In this document: piece by piece, positions 41,709 to 49,386 of the stretch
How the letters are laid out: the number at the start of each line of letters is the position of its first letter
Numbering within the stretch: position 1 is the stretch's first letter
Source: Rheinheimera maricola
GTDB taxonomy: Bacteria > Pseudomonadota > Gammaproteobacteria > Enterobacterales > Alteromonadaceae
DNA length: 64,000 bases
Direction of reading: 5' to 3'
NCBI RefSeq assembly: GCF_016918075.2
Contig: NZ_JAERPS020000001.1
Location: 1,116,001-1,180,000 of the forward strand
Translations under genes and position numbers: made by a program
Notes under the pieces: model-generated
Database searches by the model: none
Told to the model about the DNA's origin: nothing
What the model saw: only the letters and a program-made list of their open reading frames with translations

Positions 41709-42763
41709 GCTTTAAGGCCGGCCTGATGTAGCAGTTCGTCAATTGGCAGTGCAGCTTCGCCGCTTTCCAGCCGTTTTATTTGCTCAACCAACACACTGTT
41801 TACCGGTGCCGCTATTTGCTGAAGTTGTGCCATGCGCACCACTGCACCGTTTAAAAACATAATTTCAGTACGCTTATGGCTGCGAATATCATCAGACATT
41901 GATGAGCGGGCGTGCGCATCTATAGTCAGCATTTTTCCGGCAACGTGGCGAAACACCGCGGTAGGTAAGCGTAAAAACCAGGGTAACAACACATTGGGAA
42001 GTGCCGTGTAAGCTAGTGGCTTAACGCCAGCGTTGCGACAAATAGATAACCACTCCTGCATAGCTGCAGCCAGTAGCAAACGCCATTTTCGGTCAAGTAA
42101 TTGTTGCAATAGCGGTAAACCGCTAATGGCATTTAAAGCATTATTTAAATTTAACAATAATTTACCGTATTCTGCTGCAGTTATGTTGGCGCATAACTGT
42201 ACCGGCAGTTTTAACTGTTGCAGCGTCTGAATAATATAATTTACTACTCCGTAGCTGTTTTGCTGCCAGACAATGGCGCCAGCACTAGCACGATGGAATT
42301 GGCCAGCGCTGCTTTTTACCACATTAAAGGGTACTATGGCACGCACTACCGGATTGGCTAAATCCTGATTTAACATCTCGCCGATACCAATACCATTTTG
42401 CATTGCAACCACCGGCACATCGGGGCGTAAAAAGCGTTTTAGTTGGCTCAGCATCGGCACCAGTGCGGTAGCTTTTACCGTAAGCAACACCACATCGCAC
42501 TCAATTAAACTGTTAAGCGAGCTGTAAAAGGCAACCGGCTGGGCAAAATAACTGTGGTGATCAAACGAAGTGACACTTAAGCCATGGGCAGCCAGTTCCA
42601 ATGCCATAGTTTCACGACCGAAAAATTTCACATCGAGTGCATTGTCCTGACATAAGTGGGCACCTAAATAGCAACCGATGCTTCCTGCCCCCACTATGCC
42701 GATACAATAACGCTGACCAGCCGTAGAAAGCTGGCCAGCGTCTTGAGCCTGTTCTGATAACAC
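41705..42763 (-). CDS. panE: 2-dehydropantoate 2-reductase (PanE/ApbA family)
   Basis: NADPH-dependent reduction of ketopantoate to pantoate in coenzyme A synthesis. In 352 residues, the dinucleotide loop [16 protein letters not shown] is at about 22-37, the family Lys sits in TVKATAL, and the C-terminal substrate part has [16 protein letters not shown]. The N-terminus is about 20 residues longer than usual before the first strand. GTG at 42763 has AGGAG five bases upstream. Other members of this family act on other keto acids, so pantoate is the likely but not the only candidate. Confidence 0.85.
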   Translation of the reverse strand: MLSEQAQDAGQLSTAGQRYCIGIVGAGSIGCYLGAHLCQDNALDVKFFGRETMALELAAHGLSVTSFDHHSYFAQPVAFYSSLNSLIECDVVLLTVKATALVPMLSQLKRFLRPDVPVVAMQNGIGIGEMLNQDLANPVVRAIVPFNVVKSSAGQFHRASAGAIVWQQNSYGVVNYIIQTLQQLKLPVQLCANITAAEYGKLLLNLNNALNAISGLPLLQQLLDRKWRLLLAAAMQEWLSICRNAGVKPLAYTALPNVLLPWFLRLPTAVFRHVAGKMLTIDAHARSSMSDDIRSHKRTEIMFLNGAVVRMAQLQQIAAPVNSVLVEQIKRLESGEAALPIDELLHQAGLKA

Positions 42764-42785
42764 TTACGCTCCTGTGAGCGCGTGA

Positions 42786-44135
42786 TTATTTACGCGCTGT
42801 GCGTAGAGTATCGGCAATCAGGAAAGCTAATTCCAGTACCTGGTCAGCATTTAAACGTGGATCGCATTGGGTGAAGTAACGTTTACCTAAGTCATGCTCA
42901 CTTAAGCCATAAGCGCCACCGGTGCATTCCGTCACGTGCTCACCGGTCATTTCCAGGTGAATACCCCCGGCATGGCTGCCCTCAGCCTTGTGTACGGCAA
43001 AGAAATTACGGATCTCACGCAATATGGCTTCAAAATCACGGGTTTTATAGTTGTTGCTGGCTTTTACTGTATTGCCATGCATCGGATCTGAGCTCCACAC
43101 TACGCTGCGGCCCTCTTGCTGCACGCGCCGAACTAATGCCGGTAACTTGTCAGCCAGTTTGTCGGCGCCCATACGGGTGATTAATGTTAAACGACCGGGA
43201 ATATTGTTCGGGTTTAACGCATCAATCAGTTTAATCAGATCGTCAGGTTGCATGCCCGGGCCAATTTTCACCCCAACCGGGTTATGGATGCCACGGAAAA
43301 ACTCGATATGAGCGTGATCTAACTGCCGCGTGCGCTCGCCTATCCACACCATATGCGCTGAACAGTCATACCAATCACCAGTGAGTGAATCACGGCGGGT
43401 TAACGCTTCTTCATAATTTAACAGTAGCGCTTCATGTGAGGTATACAGCTGAGTTTCGCGAATTGATGGCGAGTTTTGTCCTGTTATACCGCAAGTCTCC
43501 ATAAAGCGTAATGCTTCCTGAATACGCTGAGCCACATCCTGATAGCGATCCTTTAGCGGGTTAGACTCTACAAAACCCATGTTCCACTTACTTACCTGAT
43601 GCAAGTCAGCTAAACCACCTTGGGCAAAGGCACGTAACAAGTTTAATGTTGCAGCAGAGTGGTGATAGGCGGTAGTCAGCCGATTAGGATCAGGCTGTCT
43701 GGCCGTATCAGTAAACTCAAAACTGTTAACGATATCACCGCGATAACTGGGCAATGACACGCCGTCGATGGTTTCGAAATCGCTGGAGCGCGGCTTAGCA
43801 TACTGGCCAGCCATGCGAGCGACTTTTACTACCGGCAAACCACCGGCAAAGGTTAATACCACAGCCATCTGCAGTAAGACCTTGAAAGTATCTCGAATTT
43901 TCGGTGCATTGAAATCGTTAAAGCTTTCTGCGCAGTCGCCGCCTTGCAGCAAAAATCCCTGTCCCTGAGCAACCTGGCCGAGCTGACTAAACAGATCGCG
44001 TGTTTCCTGAGCAAAAACCAGAGGTGGATATTTATGTAACTGCTGTTCAACACGATTGAGTAAATCACGATCTTTATAGCTTGGTTGCTGTTGGATCGGT
44101 AGGTTGCGCCAGCTTTGAGGCGTCCAGGTGGTCAC
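42786..44135 (-). CDS. Class II 3-deoxy-7-phosphoheptulonate synthase
   Basis: First step of the shikimate pathway: PEP plus erythrose 4-phosphate. The 449 residues belong to the plant-like class II family, unlike the AroF/G/H class I enzymes of Escherichia coli: [11 protein letters not shown] (metal Cys), [18 protein letters not shown] and SDPMHGNT are all present. Starts with GTG at 44135 behind AGGA. It shares the minus strand with panE, 22 bases away. Class II enzymes are often less sensitive to aromatic feedback, but this needs assay. Confidence 0.94.
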   Translation of the reverse strand: MTTWTPQSWRNLPIQQQPSYKDRDLLNRVEQQLHKYPPLVFAQETRDLFSQLGQVAQGQGFLLQGGDCAESFNDFNAPKIRDTFKVLLQMAVVLTFAGGLPVVKVARMAGQYAKPRSSDFETIDGVSLPSYRGDIVNSFEFTDTARQPDPNRLTTAYHHSAATLNLLRAFAQGGLADLHQVSKWNMGFVESNPLKDRYQDVAQRIQEALRFMETCGITGQNSPSIRETQLYTSHEALLLNYEEALTRRDSLTGDWYDCSAHMVWIGERTRQLDHAHIEFFRGIHNPVGVKIGPGMQPDDLIKLIDALNPNNIPGRLTLITRMGADKLADKLPALVRRVQQEGRSVVWSSDPMHGNTVKASNNYKTRDFEAILREIRNFFAVHKAEGSHAGGIHLEMTGEHVTECTGGAYGLSEHDLGKRYFTQCDPRLNADQVLELAFLIADTLRTARK

Positions 44136-44261
44136 GATGATTTTCCTATGCTTAATAACCTGCCCAGCAAGTTATAGACTTCTGGACGTAAATTCAATGC
44201 TGACTTTGGCATAATTTATGACTTTTTCGGTCTTAGTACCCGAACACACTGCTTTGAGTAG

Positions 44262-44741
44262 TTAAACCTGCAACTTGGACTGGCTAAGTTCAGCAAGTAA
44301 ACCGTCACACCCCTGCTCTATCAGGTTAAGTACCAGCGTGAAACCTTTGCCACCACCGTAGTATGGATCAGGCACCTCTTGCAATGCTGGATAGCGCGGG
44401 TTGTATTGCATAAAAAGTTGTAGTTTATGCTGCAACTGCTTAGGGCAGCGGCGCTGCAGTTCGAGTAAGTTAGCATTGTCCATGGCTAAAATTACATCAT
44501 AGTAGTCAAAATCGCCGTCTTTAACCGGCCGCGACGTAATACCTTCGAAGCGATACCCTACAGCATTACCTTCACGCACACTGCGCGGATCAGGCTTTTC
44601 ACCGCGGTGCGATGCACTCGTGCCGGCCGACTCTATTTCTATGTCAATGTTCAGTGCTTGAGCCTTATGCCTCATCACCGCGTGCGCTGTGGGAGACCGG
44701 CAGATATTCCCCAGACACACGAACAGAATTTTCTTTGCCAT
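44262..44741 (-). CDS. Low-molecular-weight protein tyrosine phosphatase
   Basis: Removes phosphate from tyrosine. The 159 residues show the P-loop CLGNICRSP (Cys9, Arg15) and the general acid Asp125 in VPDPYYGG. Such enzymes often control capsule or exopolysaccharide export with a BY-kinase, but no kinase lies nearby; the neighbour is the curli regulator gene, read divergently 137 bases away. The link to matrix control is inference from position. Confidence 0.9.
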   Translation of the reverse strand: MAKKILFVCLGNICRSPTAHAVMRHKAQALNIDIEIESAGTSASHRGEKPDPRSVREGNAVGYRFEGITSRPVKDGDFDYYDVILAMDNANLLELQRRCPKQLQHKLQLFMQYNPRYPALQEVPDPYYGGGKGFTLVLNLIEQGCDGLLAELSQSKLQV

Positions 44742-44878
44742 CGCAGATCATCCTTAATTTTAATGATGCTTATGCTACCACAGCAGCAATTAAAGGTTAA
44801 TTGTTGCAATATGTTAACCGTAGGTTCAGTATACGTTTTTGCCGACATGGAACTTGAGCATTTTTCGGAGAGAAGTAA

Positions 44879-45556
44879 ATGGATAAGTTTGTCAAACTTA
44901 TCGTGCTGACAGAACAAGACAATATGCACAATATTGCAATATTAGCCGAGTCTGTTGGCATTAATGTGCAGCAACAAAGCCGGTTACAGTTTCAACAAAC
45001 TAGCGTAATTAAGGCCGGCACCTTGTTAGCCTGTCCTTACCAAAATAATGATTTAAACAAAAAAGGTATTTCAACTGAGTTGCAGAACATATTGCAAAAG
45101 GCTCCACTGTTTTTTTTCCAGGCTGAACGCAGTTTGCTCAACCCGACGCAGGCACTGCTCAAAGGTGTCAGAGGCGTAATATACCGCGATGAGCAACTTG
45201 ACCGGGTGTTAACTGCGTTAAGAACCATGATGGATGGCCAGCTCTATTATGCCAGACCTGTTATGTCAACCTTGTTAGATGAGCTGCTGCGGGAAAGGCT
45301 GCATACGCTAGCTGAACCTGGCAAAATTTTAGACAACAACTTGCTGACCAGACAGGAGAAAAAAATTATCCAGTTGGTCGCTGAAGGTGCGCGAAATAAA
45401 GAAATCGCCGACAATCTCAATATCAGTGCACATACTGTTAAAGCCCACATGTCGGCTATTTTTCGTAAAACCCAGGCCCGTAACCGCGTGGAATTGTTGC
45501 GCTGGTTACAGCAACCTGGGCGCACGGATCACCCCGCGTCGCTCAGATTTTCCTGA
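44879..45556 (+). CDS. csgD: CsgD-like LuxR-family curli regulator
   Basis: Probable activator of the adjacent curli genes. The 225 residues have an N-terminal degenerate receiver-like domain and a C-terminal LuxR helix-turn-helix (about 154-212) with LTRQEKKIIQLVAEG and NKEIADNLNISAHTVKAHMSAIF. The position that would hold the phospho-acceptor Asp reads TLLACPYQN, so classic phosphorylation is unlikely, as in Escherichia coli CsgD. GGAG stands eight bases before the ATG. It converges on csgG and overlaps its 3' end by 28 bases. The assignment rests on domain type, length and neighbours. Confidence 0.8.
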   Translation: MDKFVKLIVLTEQDNMHNIAILAESVGINVQQQSRLQFQQTSVIKAGTLLACPYQNNDLNKKGISTELQNILQKAPLFFFQAERSLLNPTQALLKGVRGVIYRDEQLDRVLTALRTMMDGQLYYARPVMSTLLDELLRERLHTLAEPGKILDNNLLTRQEKKIIQLVAEGARNKEIADNLNISAHTVKAHMSAIFRKTQARNRVELLRWLQQPGRTDHPASLRFS

Positions 45557-46305
45557 GCTTCAGCGCGCCAGAAGCCACGTTGCTGCCCTTGTTTTATTAA
45601 TTCAACAACGGCAGTTTCTATAGCTTGTTTAACACAATATTGCACCGGCTCATTAGTTGAATACCCGGCTTCAGCTTCAGCCAACCGGTTTAGCGACACA
45701 TAACGAAACAGACCAGCACGTAATTCTTGCGAAAACACCTTTTTATTGCTCGATACCGACAACAATACCTGGCCGGTGTGAACATCAACCGCACGCAAAT
45801 AAATAGTCACCTGATCTTCACGGTATAACTCAGAGGCTCCTACACCAAAATATTCAGCGCCCAGCCCACCGGTGGTAAGGTTGGTTTCATAACTGATAAT
45901 GCCACCTTCGAACAATAAACGTGCGTCCTTTAATGGTGGTAATTCTGTTGCCTGCTTGGCAGAGGCATAAATTTTACGTTCGGTAAGCAGGTTTTGTAAT
46001 CCCTCACGCTCTAACGGGGCAAACCAACCCGATTCCAGCAATATTTGCGTCAACATTGAGGTTGCGCCTTGTGTTACAGCGGTAGAGAAACTCGACACAT
46101 TACCTTGCGGCTTGTACTGCCCAGTTTGATCACGAAAAATATACACCGATACCGGTATGGCCACTTTTGGCTTACTGGTCTGTTGCATGGTATGCATTAG
46201 CGTGCTGGTTTGATTAATACTGGCGGGCGTTATATTAAGATCAGGTTTTGACAGCAACGAACATCCCTGAAGTAAGGTTATCAACGCAAAAAAAACAACT
46301 CTCAT
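45529..46305 (-). CDS. csgG: Curli secretion channel CsgG
   Basis: Outer-membrane lipoprotein that forms a nonameric pore exporting curli subunits. The 258 residues have a lipobox LLQGC with acylated Cys15, then the CsgG domain: VAIPVSVYIFRDQTGQYKP, the RDQTG/SSFSTAVTQGA segment, EREGLQNLLTERKI and a late DVHTGQVLLSVSSNKKV. The length is near the 277 of Escherichia coli. Its AGGAGG ribosome site is made of the last Gly-Gly codons of csgF, so translation is coupled. It is the last gene of the operon. Confidence 0.94.
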   Translation of the reverse strand: MRVVFFALITLLQGCSLLSKPDLNITPASINQTSTLMHTMQQTSKPKVAIPVSVYIFRDQTGQYKPQGNVSSFSTAVTQGATSMLTQILLESGWFAPLEREGLQNLLTERKIYASAKQATELPPLKDARLLFEGGIISYETNLTTGGLGAEYFGVGASELYREDQVTIYLRAVDVHTGQVLLSVSSNKKVFSQELRAGLFRYVSLNRLAEAEAGYSTNEPVQYCVKQAIETAVVELIKQGQQRGFWRAEAQENLSDAG

Positions 46306-46689
46306 TTAGCCTCCTATCGCGGGAATAGTGATAAGAGTAACTTCACCGGTTTCCAAATTAGTAATATTGACAATCACACTGCCGTCGGTGTCTGTAATAA
46401 CCTCAATCATGAATTCGCCGGTGTTGTATACACCTTCAACCAATTCGCCATCGGCAATGCGCCGCGTTAATGAATTAATTATGTTGCGTTCTAGCGCATC
46501 ACGGAATTTATCGACAAAAGAAGCCTCAGTTCGCTCTGCAGAAAAAGCATTTTGGCTTTGGGCTTTTTGCAGTAAGAAATTACCATTTAGTGCATTGCCG
46601 CCGAAGCTGGGGTTTACCGGTTCATACACCAGTTCAGTGGCACTGCAAGGCAAGCTCAGCAGCAATAATGCCATACTCATCCACTTCAT
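46306..46689 (-). CDS. csgF: Curli assembly factor CsgF
   Basis: Small secreted chaperone that binds the outer CsgG pore and helps CsgB nucleate fibres. From MKWMSMALLLL the 127 residues have a signal peptide ending at CSA-TELVYEPVNPSFGG; the family motif VYEPVNPSFGGN follows cleavage. The tail is TGEVTLITIPAIGG. An open frame reaches 46758, but AAGGA stands five to six bases before the ATG at 46689. It is 10 bases behind csgE and flush with csgG. Confidence 0.93.
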   Translation of the reverse strand: MKWMSMALLLLSLPCSATELVYEPVNPSFGGNALNGNFLLQKAQSQNAFSAERTEASFVDKFRDALERNIINSLTRRIADGELVEGVYNTGEFMIEVITDTDGSVIVNITNLETGEVTLITIPAIGG

Positions 46690-46699
46690 AAACATCCTT

Positions 46700-47077
46700 C
46701 TACATCTTAGGTTGGTGATCGCCCAATATCTTGGCGGTTTGAATATTAGCCAGTTCATTAATACTCAGTAATATTGCTTGCTCTGCCATATGTTTCACAT
46801 CGTTATACCGGCGGCCAAAGTGAGTCTGATATATTTTTGTTTGATTCATTTCAACCCACAAATAAGTGCCTGCCTGCGGATAAACCTGTTCAAAGATGAC
46901 AACCGTAACACCTTCCGTTGCTGGCATGTCACGCCAATAACCGGCGTAGTGATACAGGAAGTCCTTCCCAAATCGGGAAATAGTACGGTCAAGTACCAGG
47001 CCATCAAGTTCGATATCATTCGCGTAGGTCGGAATGTAAAGCAGCGGCAACAACAATAATATGCATATCAATTTCAT
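46700..47077 (-). CDS. csgE: Curli transport specificity factor CsgE
   Basis: Periplasmic adaptor that caps the CsgG channel and selects curli subunits. The 125 residues carry a signal peptide (MKLICILLLLPLLYIPTYA) and the CsgE domain ELDGLVLDRTISRFGKDFLYHY, with YLWVEMNQTKIYQT and VKHMAEQAILLSI later. It lies 93 bases after csgA, behind a hairpin, and so may be made at lower levels than the curlin. Confidence 0.93.
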   Translation of the reverse strand: MKLICILLLLPLLYIPTYANDIELDGLVLDRTISRFGKDFLYHYAGYWRDMPATEGVTVVIFEQVYPQAGTYLWVEMNQTKIYQTHFGRRYNDVKHMAEQAILLSINELANIQTAKILGDHQPKM

Positions 47078-47091
47078 TGGTTAGCTCTAAC

Positions 47092-47122
47092 AGAAAAATG
47101 CCCCGGTCAGAAATCCCGGGGC
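47092..47122 (-). terminator. Attenuating hairpin between csgA and csgE
   Basis: GCCCCGG (47100-47106) pairs with CCGGGGC (47116-47122) around nine bases, followed on the minus strand by ATTTTTC. Placed between a major fibre gene and its export genes, it probably ends most transcripts so that curlin is made in excess. Confidence 0.65.
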
Positions 47123-47132
47123 CAATACTTAG

Positions 47133-47188
47133 TTCTGTGCTATTAGTTCTGTGCTATGAGTTCTGTAATACTAATTCTGTACTACTAC
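47133..47188. repeat. Four tandem 14-bp repeats across the csgA stop codon
   Basis: TTCTGTGCTATTAG, TTCTGTGCTATGAG, TTCTGTAATACTAA and TTCTGTACTACTAC stand end to end (47133-47188). The first two differ at one base, the others more. They cover the last codons (V-V-Q-N) and stop of csgA and run on into the gap. They look like a local duplication of the gene end. Confidence 0.75.
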
Positions 47189-48649
47189 GGCTGTGTTAAA
47201 ATCTCCGGTCTGAGTCACTGACATCAAATTACCCTGACCAGTTTGTCCACCTAGTACAAGGTTATCGTTGCCCAGCTGAGTAATCGACACCAATCCACTG
47301 TCACCGCCTAATGCAAAATAGCCATTGTCACCAGCCACCCAGTTACCGTTGCCGGACTGAAGAATATCAAGGCTGTTATTGTTCCCGGCGACTAACATAT
47401 CAACAAGGTTAATATCACCGTTTTGTTCAACTGCAATTGCATTCGCTGAGACCTGTTGCTCACTGGTGAGCAGTAACTGGTTTTCATTGCCAGATTGATC
47501 GACAAACAGATCATTGTTATCACCGATAATATCAATAATGGCATTATTGCTGTCGCCAAATTGCTGAACATTAGCAATATTAGCGGCGCCAGACAGTGCA
47601 ACACCGGCGACATTATCGTTACCACGACTATATACAGTGACCGCATTGGCGTTACCAATTAATGCCATATCAGTGCTGTTACCATCACCGCTTTGGCGGA
47701 TCTCTACATTGTGACCATCACCTTCAGTAGTAAACGTGGCCATATTTACATTACCATCCTGCCAGATATCTACCTGATTATCATTACCGGTCAAGCCCAG
47801 TGGCGCGTCTACTAAATTGCCATCGCCACGCTGATCAATAAGCACCAAATTTTGCTCTCCGGCCAACGGATCCAGTAAAAATTGGTTAGCATTGCCATCC
47901 TGATTTACGTCAATCAGGTTGTCATTTCCACTTACGTCATAAGCGATAAAAACGTTACTATCGCCGCTTTGTTGCACAAAAGTGCTATTGTTGTCTCCGG
48001 TGAGGCCAACAATCCCCGCCACGTTGGCATTACCCATTTGTTCAGATTCAAAGGTATTGCGACTACCTGACAAATTAAACATACCCGCTTCATTATTATC
48101 ACCGGTTTGAATGCTGAGTAAGCTATTTTCATCGCCACTAAAACCAGCATTAGCCCAGTTTGCCGAGCCTTGTTGATTAATGTCCGTCTGATTCAACTGG
48201 CCGCTAAAGTTAACAAAAACTTCGTTAACATCCCCCATTTGCACACTGGCTACGTCATTGTTGTTGCCGGCAACAATTGTCTCAGCCTGATTATAAAAAC
48301 CATCTTGAACCGCTGTTACTGTGTTGGCCTCACCGGAAACATCAATAAATGCAATATGCCAATCATTTAACTGCTCTGTCCTTATTTGGTTGCTACTGCC
48401 GTCAACTAATTGGTAGGCTTCCAGCCAAACACCATTCTGCATAGCAGATGACGTATTCGCTGCACCATTTTGCTCAATCGCTACAACACTAATCTCACCA
48501 CTTTGCGTCACTTCAGCCAGATTACCTTCAGCTGCTGCAATGGATGTTTGACTAATAACAACTTCATTACTCTGCGCTGCAGCTGGCGCAGACATGACCA
48601 ATGCAACGGCCAACCCCAATAGATGTTTGCGTGAAATAGTAACTTTCAT
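47171..48649 (-). CDS. csgA: Large multi-repeat curlin CsgA
   Basis: Major amyloid fibre subunit. From MKVTISRKH (GGGAG six bases upstream) the product has 492 residues, against 151 in Escherichia coli. A signal peptide ends at AAA-QSN. The rest is about 19-20 imperfect units of some 22 residues, each like GDxNxxxVxQxGDxNxA, such as QSGDSNVFIAYDVSGNDN and QDGNANQFLLDPLAGEQN; Asn, Gln, Gly and Asp dominate and no Cys is seen in the mature part. Repeat ends are Gln-X-Gly, as in curlin. Aspartates at gatekeeper-like positions are frequent, which may slow self-assembly. It lies 52 bases behind csgB. Confidence 0.9.
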   Translation of the reverse strand: MKVTISRKHLLGLAVALVMSAPAAAQSNEVVISQTSIAAAEGNLAEVTQSGEISVVAIEQNGAANTSSAMQNGVWLEAYQLVDGSSNQIRTEQLNDWHIAFIDVSGEANTVTAVQDGFYNQAETIVAGNNNDVASVQMGDVNEVFVNFSGQLNQTDINQQGSANWANAGFSGDENSLLSIQTGDNNEAGMFNLSGSRNTFESEQMGNANVAGIVGLTGDNNSTFVQQSGDSNVFIAYDVSGNDNLIDVNQDGNANQFLLDPLAGEQNLVLIDQRGDGNLVDAPLGLTGNDNQVDIWQDGNVNMATFTTEGDGHNVEIRQSGDGNSTDMALIGNANAVTVYSRGNDNVAGVALSGAANIANVQQFGDSNNAIIDIIGDNNDLFVDQSGNENQLLLTSEQQVSANAIAVEQNGDINLVDMLVAGNNNSLDILQSGNGNWVAGDNGYFALGGDSGLVSITQLGNDNLVLGGQTGQGNLMSVTQTGDFNTAVVVQN

Positions 48650-48701
48650 ATATTGCTCCCTGATTTTTTTATTTCCAGGCGACAAAACATCGCCGGATGT
48701 T

Positions 48702-49103
48702 TTAGTACTGCACTATAGATATCGCTTCACCGGCTCCGGTCTGCTCAACCGTTAAGTGCCGACTGCCCCACTGCTCAACTTGAATAAAGTTGGTGTCCCC
48801 ACGCTGTAAAATAAACGCGCTGTTGTGACCACCTGATTGTTTCAGGTGAGCTTGATGCCCTGAGCCCTCTTGTCGCAATAATAGTTGGTTCAATACACCT
48901 TGTTGCAGCAAGACAGCGAAGTGCGCATCACCAGATTGCGACACGAGAGCAGTATTCAGCTCACCATACTGAGCAATAGTTGCCACACTAGCTAATGCTT
49001 GTCGTTCCAGCATTGAACTCAATTGAACAGATAACTCGGCTTGCGTCTGACAATGCGTTAACAACAAGCACAGTGATACAACGGATTTATATACAACTTG
49101 CAC
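48702..49103 (-). CDS. csgB: Curli nucleator CsgB
   Basis: Minor curlin that anchors to the cell and seeds CsgA polymerisation. From the GTG at 49103 the product has 133 residues; an earlier GTG at 49112 would touch the AAGG ribosome site, so the second is preferred. A signal peptide ends near TQA-ELS. About five curlin repeats follow: VATIAQYGELNTA, LVSQSGDAHFAVLLQQG, LLRQEGSGHQAHLKQSG, FILQRGDTNFIQVEQWG and LTVEQTGAG. First gene of the operon, divergent from the S8 protease. Confidence 0.85.
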   Translation of the reverse strand: MQVVYKSVVSLCLLLTHCQTQAELSVQLSSMLERQALASVATIAQYGELNTALVSQSGDAHFAVLLQQGVLNQLLLRQEGSGHQAHLKQSGGHNSAFILQRGDTNFIQVEQWGSRHLTVEQTGAGEAISIVQY

Positions 49104-49112
49104 AACAGCCAC

Positions 49113-49386
49113 CTTAAGTCGGTATAACGAAATCTAGGCTAAAGCACCCGAAAAAAGGCGCAATAGGAGTAAATAACTAATTTTACATTTTATTATTACA
49201 TAGGTTAATTTTTAATATAGTTATATATCAGCAACATAACCATTTTCATTCACATTTAATCGGCCTACCAGGTTAGTACTTTAGGGCTATTTTTACTTGT
49301 TTGTTTATTATTTGTTAATATTCATGCTATTCATAATTAGTGCTAAAAAGCATGAAATTTATAAAATTAATTAATCTGGGGTGGTT
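49113..49386. other. AT-rich divergent control region between csgB and the S8 protease
   Basis: A stretch of about 280 bases, far richer in A and T than its surroundings. It must hold promoters for the leftward curli operon and the rightward protease. I see several TATAAT-like runs but no pair good enough to name, and no certain CsgD or other regulator site. Confidence 0.45.

Noticed and set aside
46328-46771. 147-codon open frame on the plus strand across csgF and csgE
   Set aside because: It is antisense to two clearly recognised curli genes and has no family-like sequence or ribosome site.
47171-48649. Regular DNA repeats of about 66 bases that could suggest a CRISPR array or satellite
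   Set aside because: They are the codons of the curlin repeats: the frame is open throughout, units vary freely, and no constant repeat with unique spacers exists.
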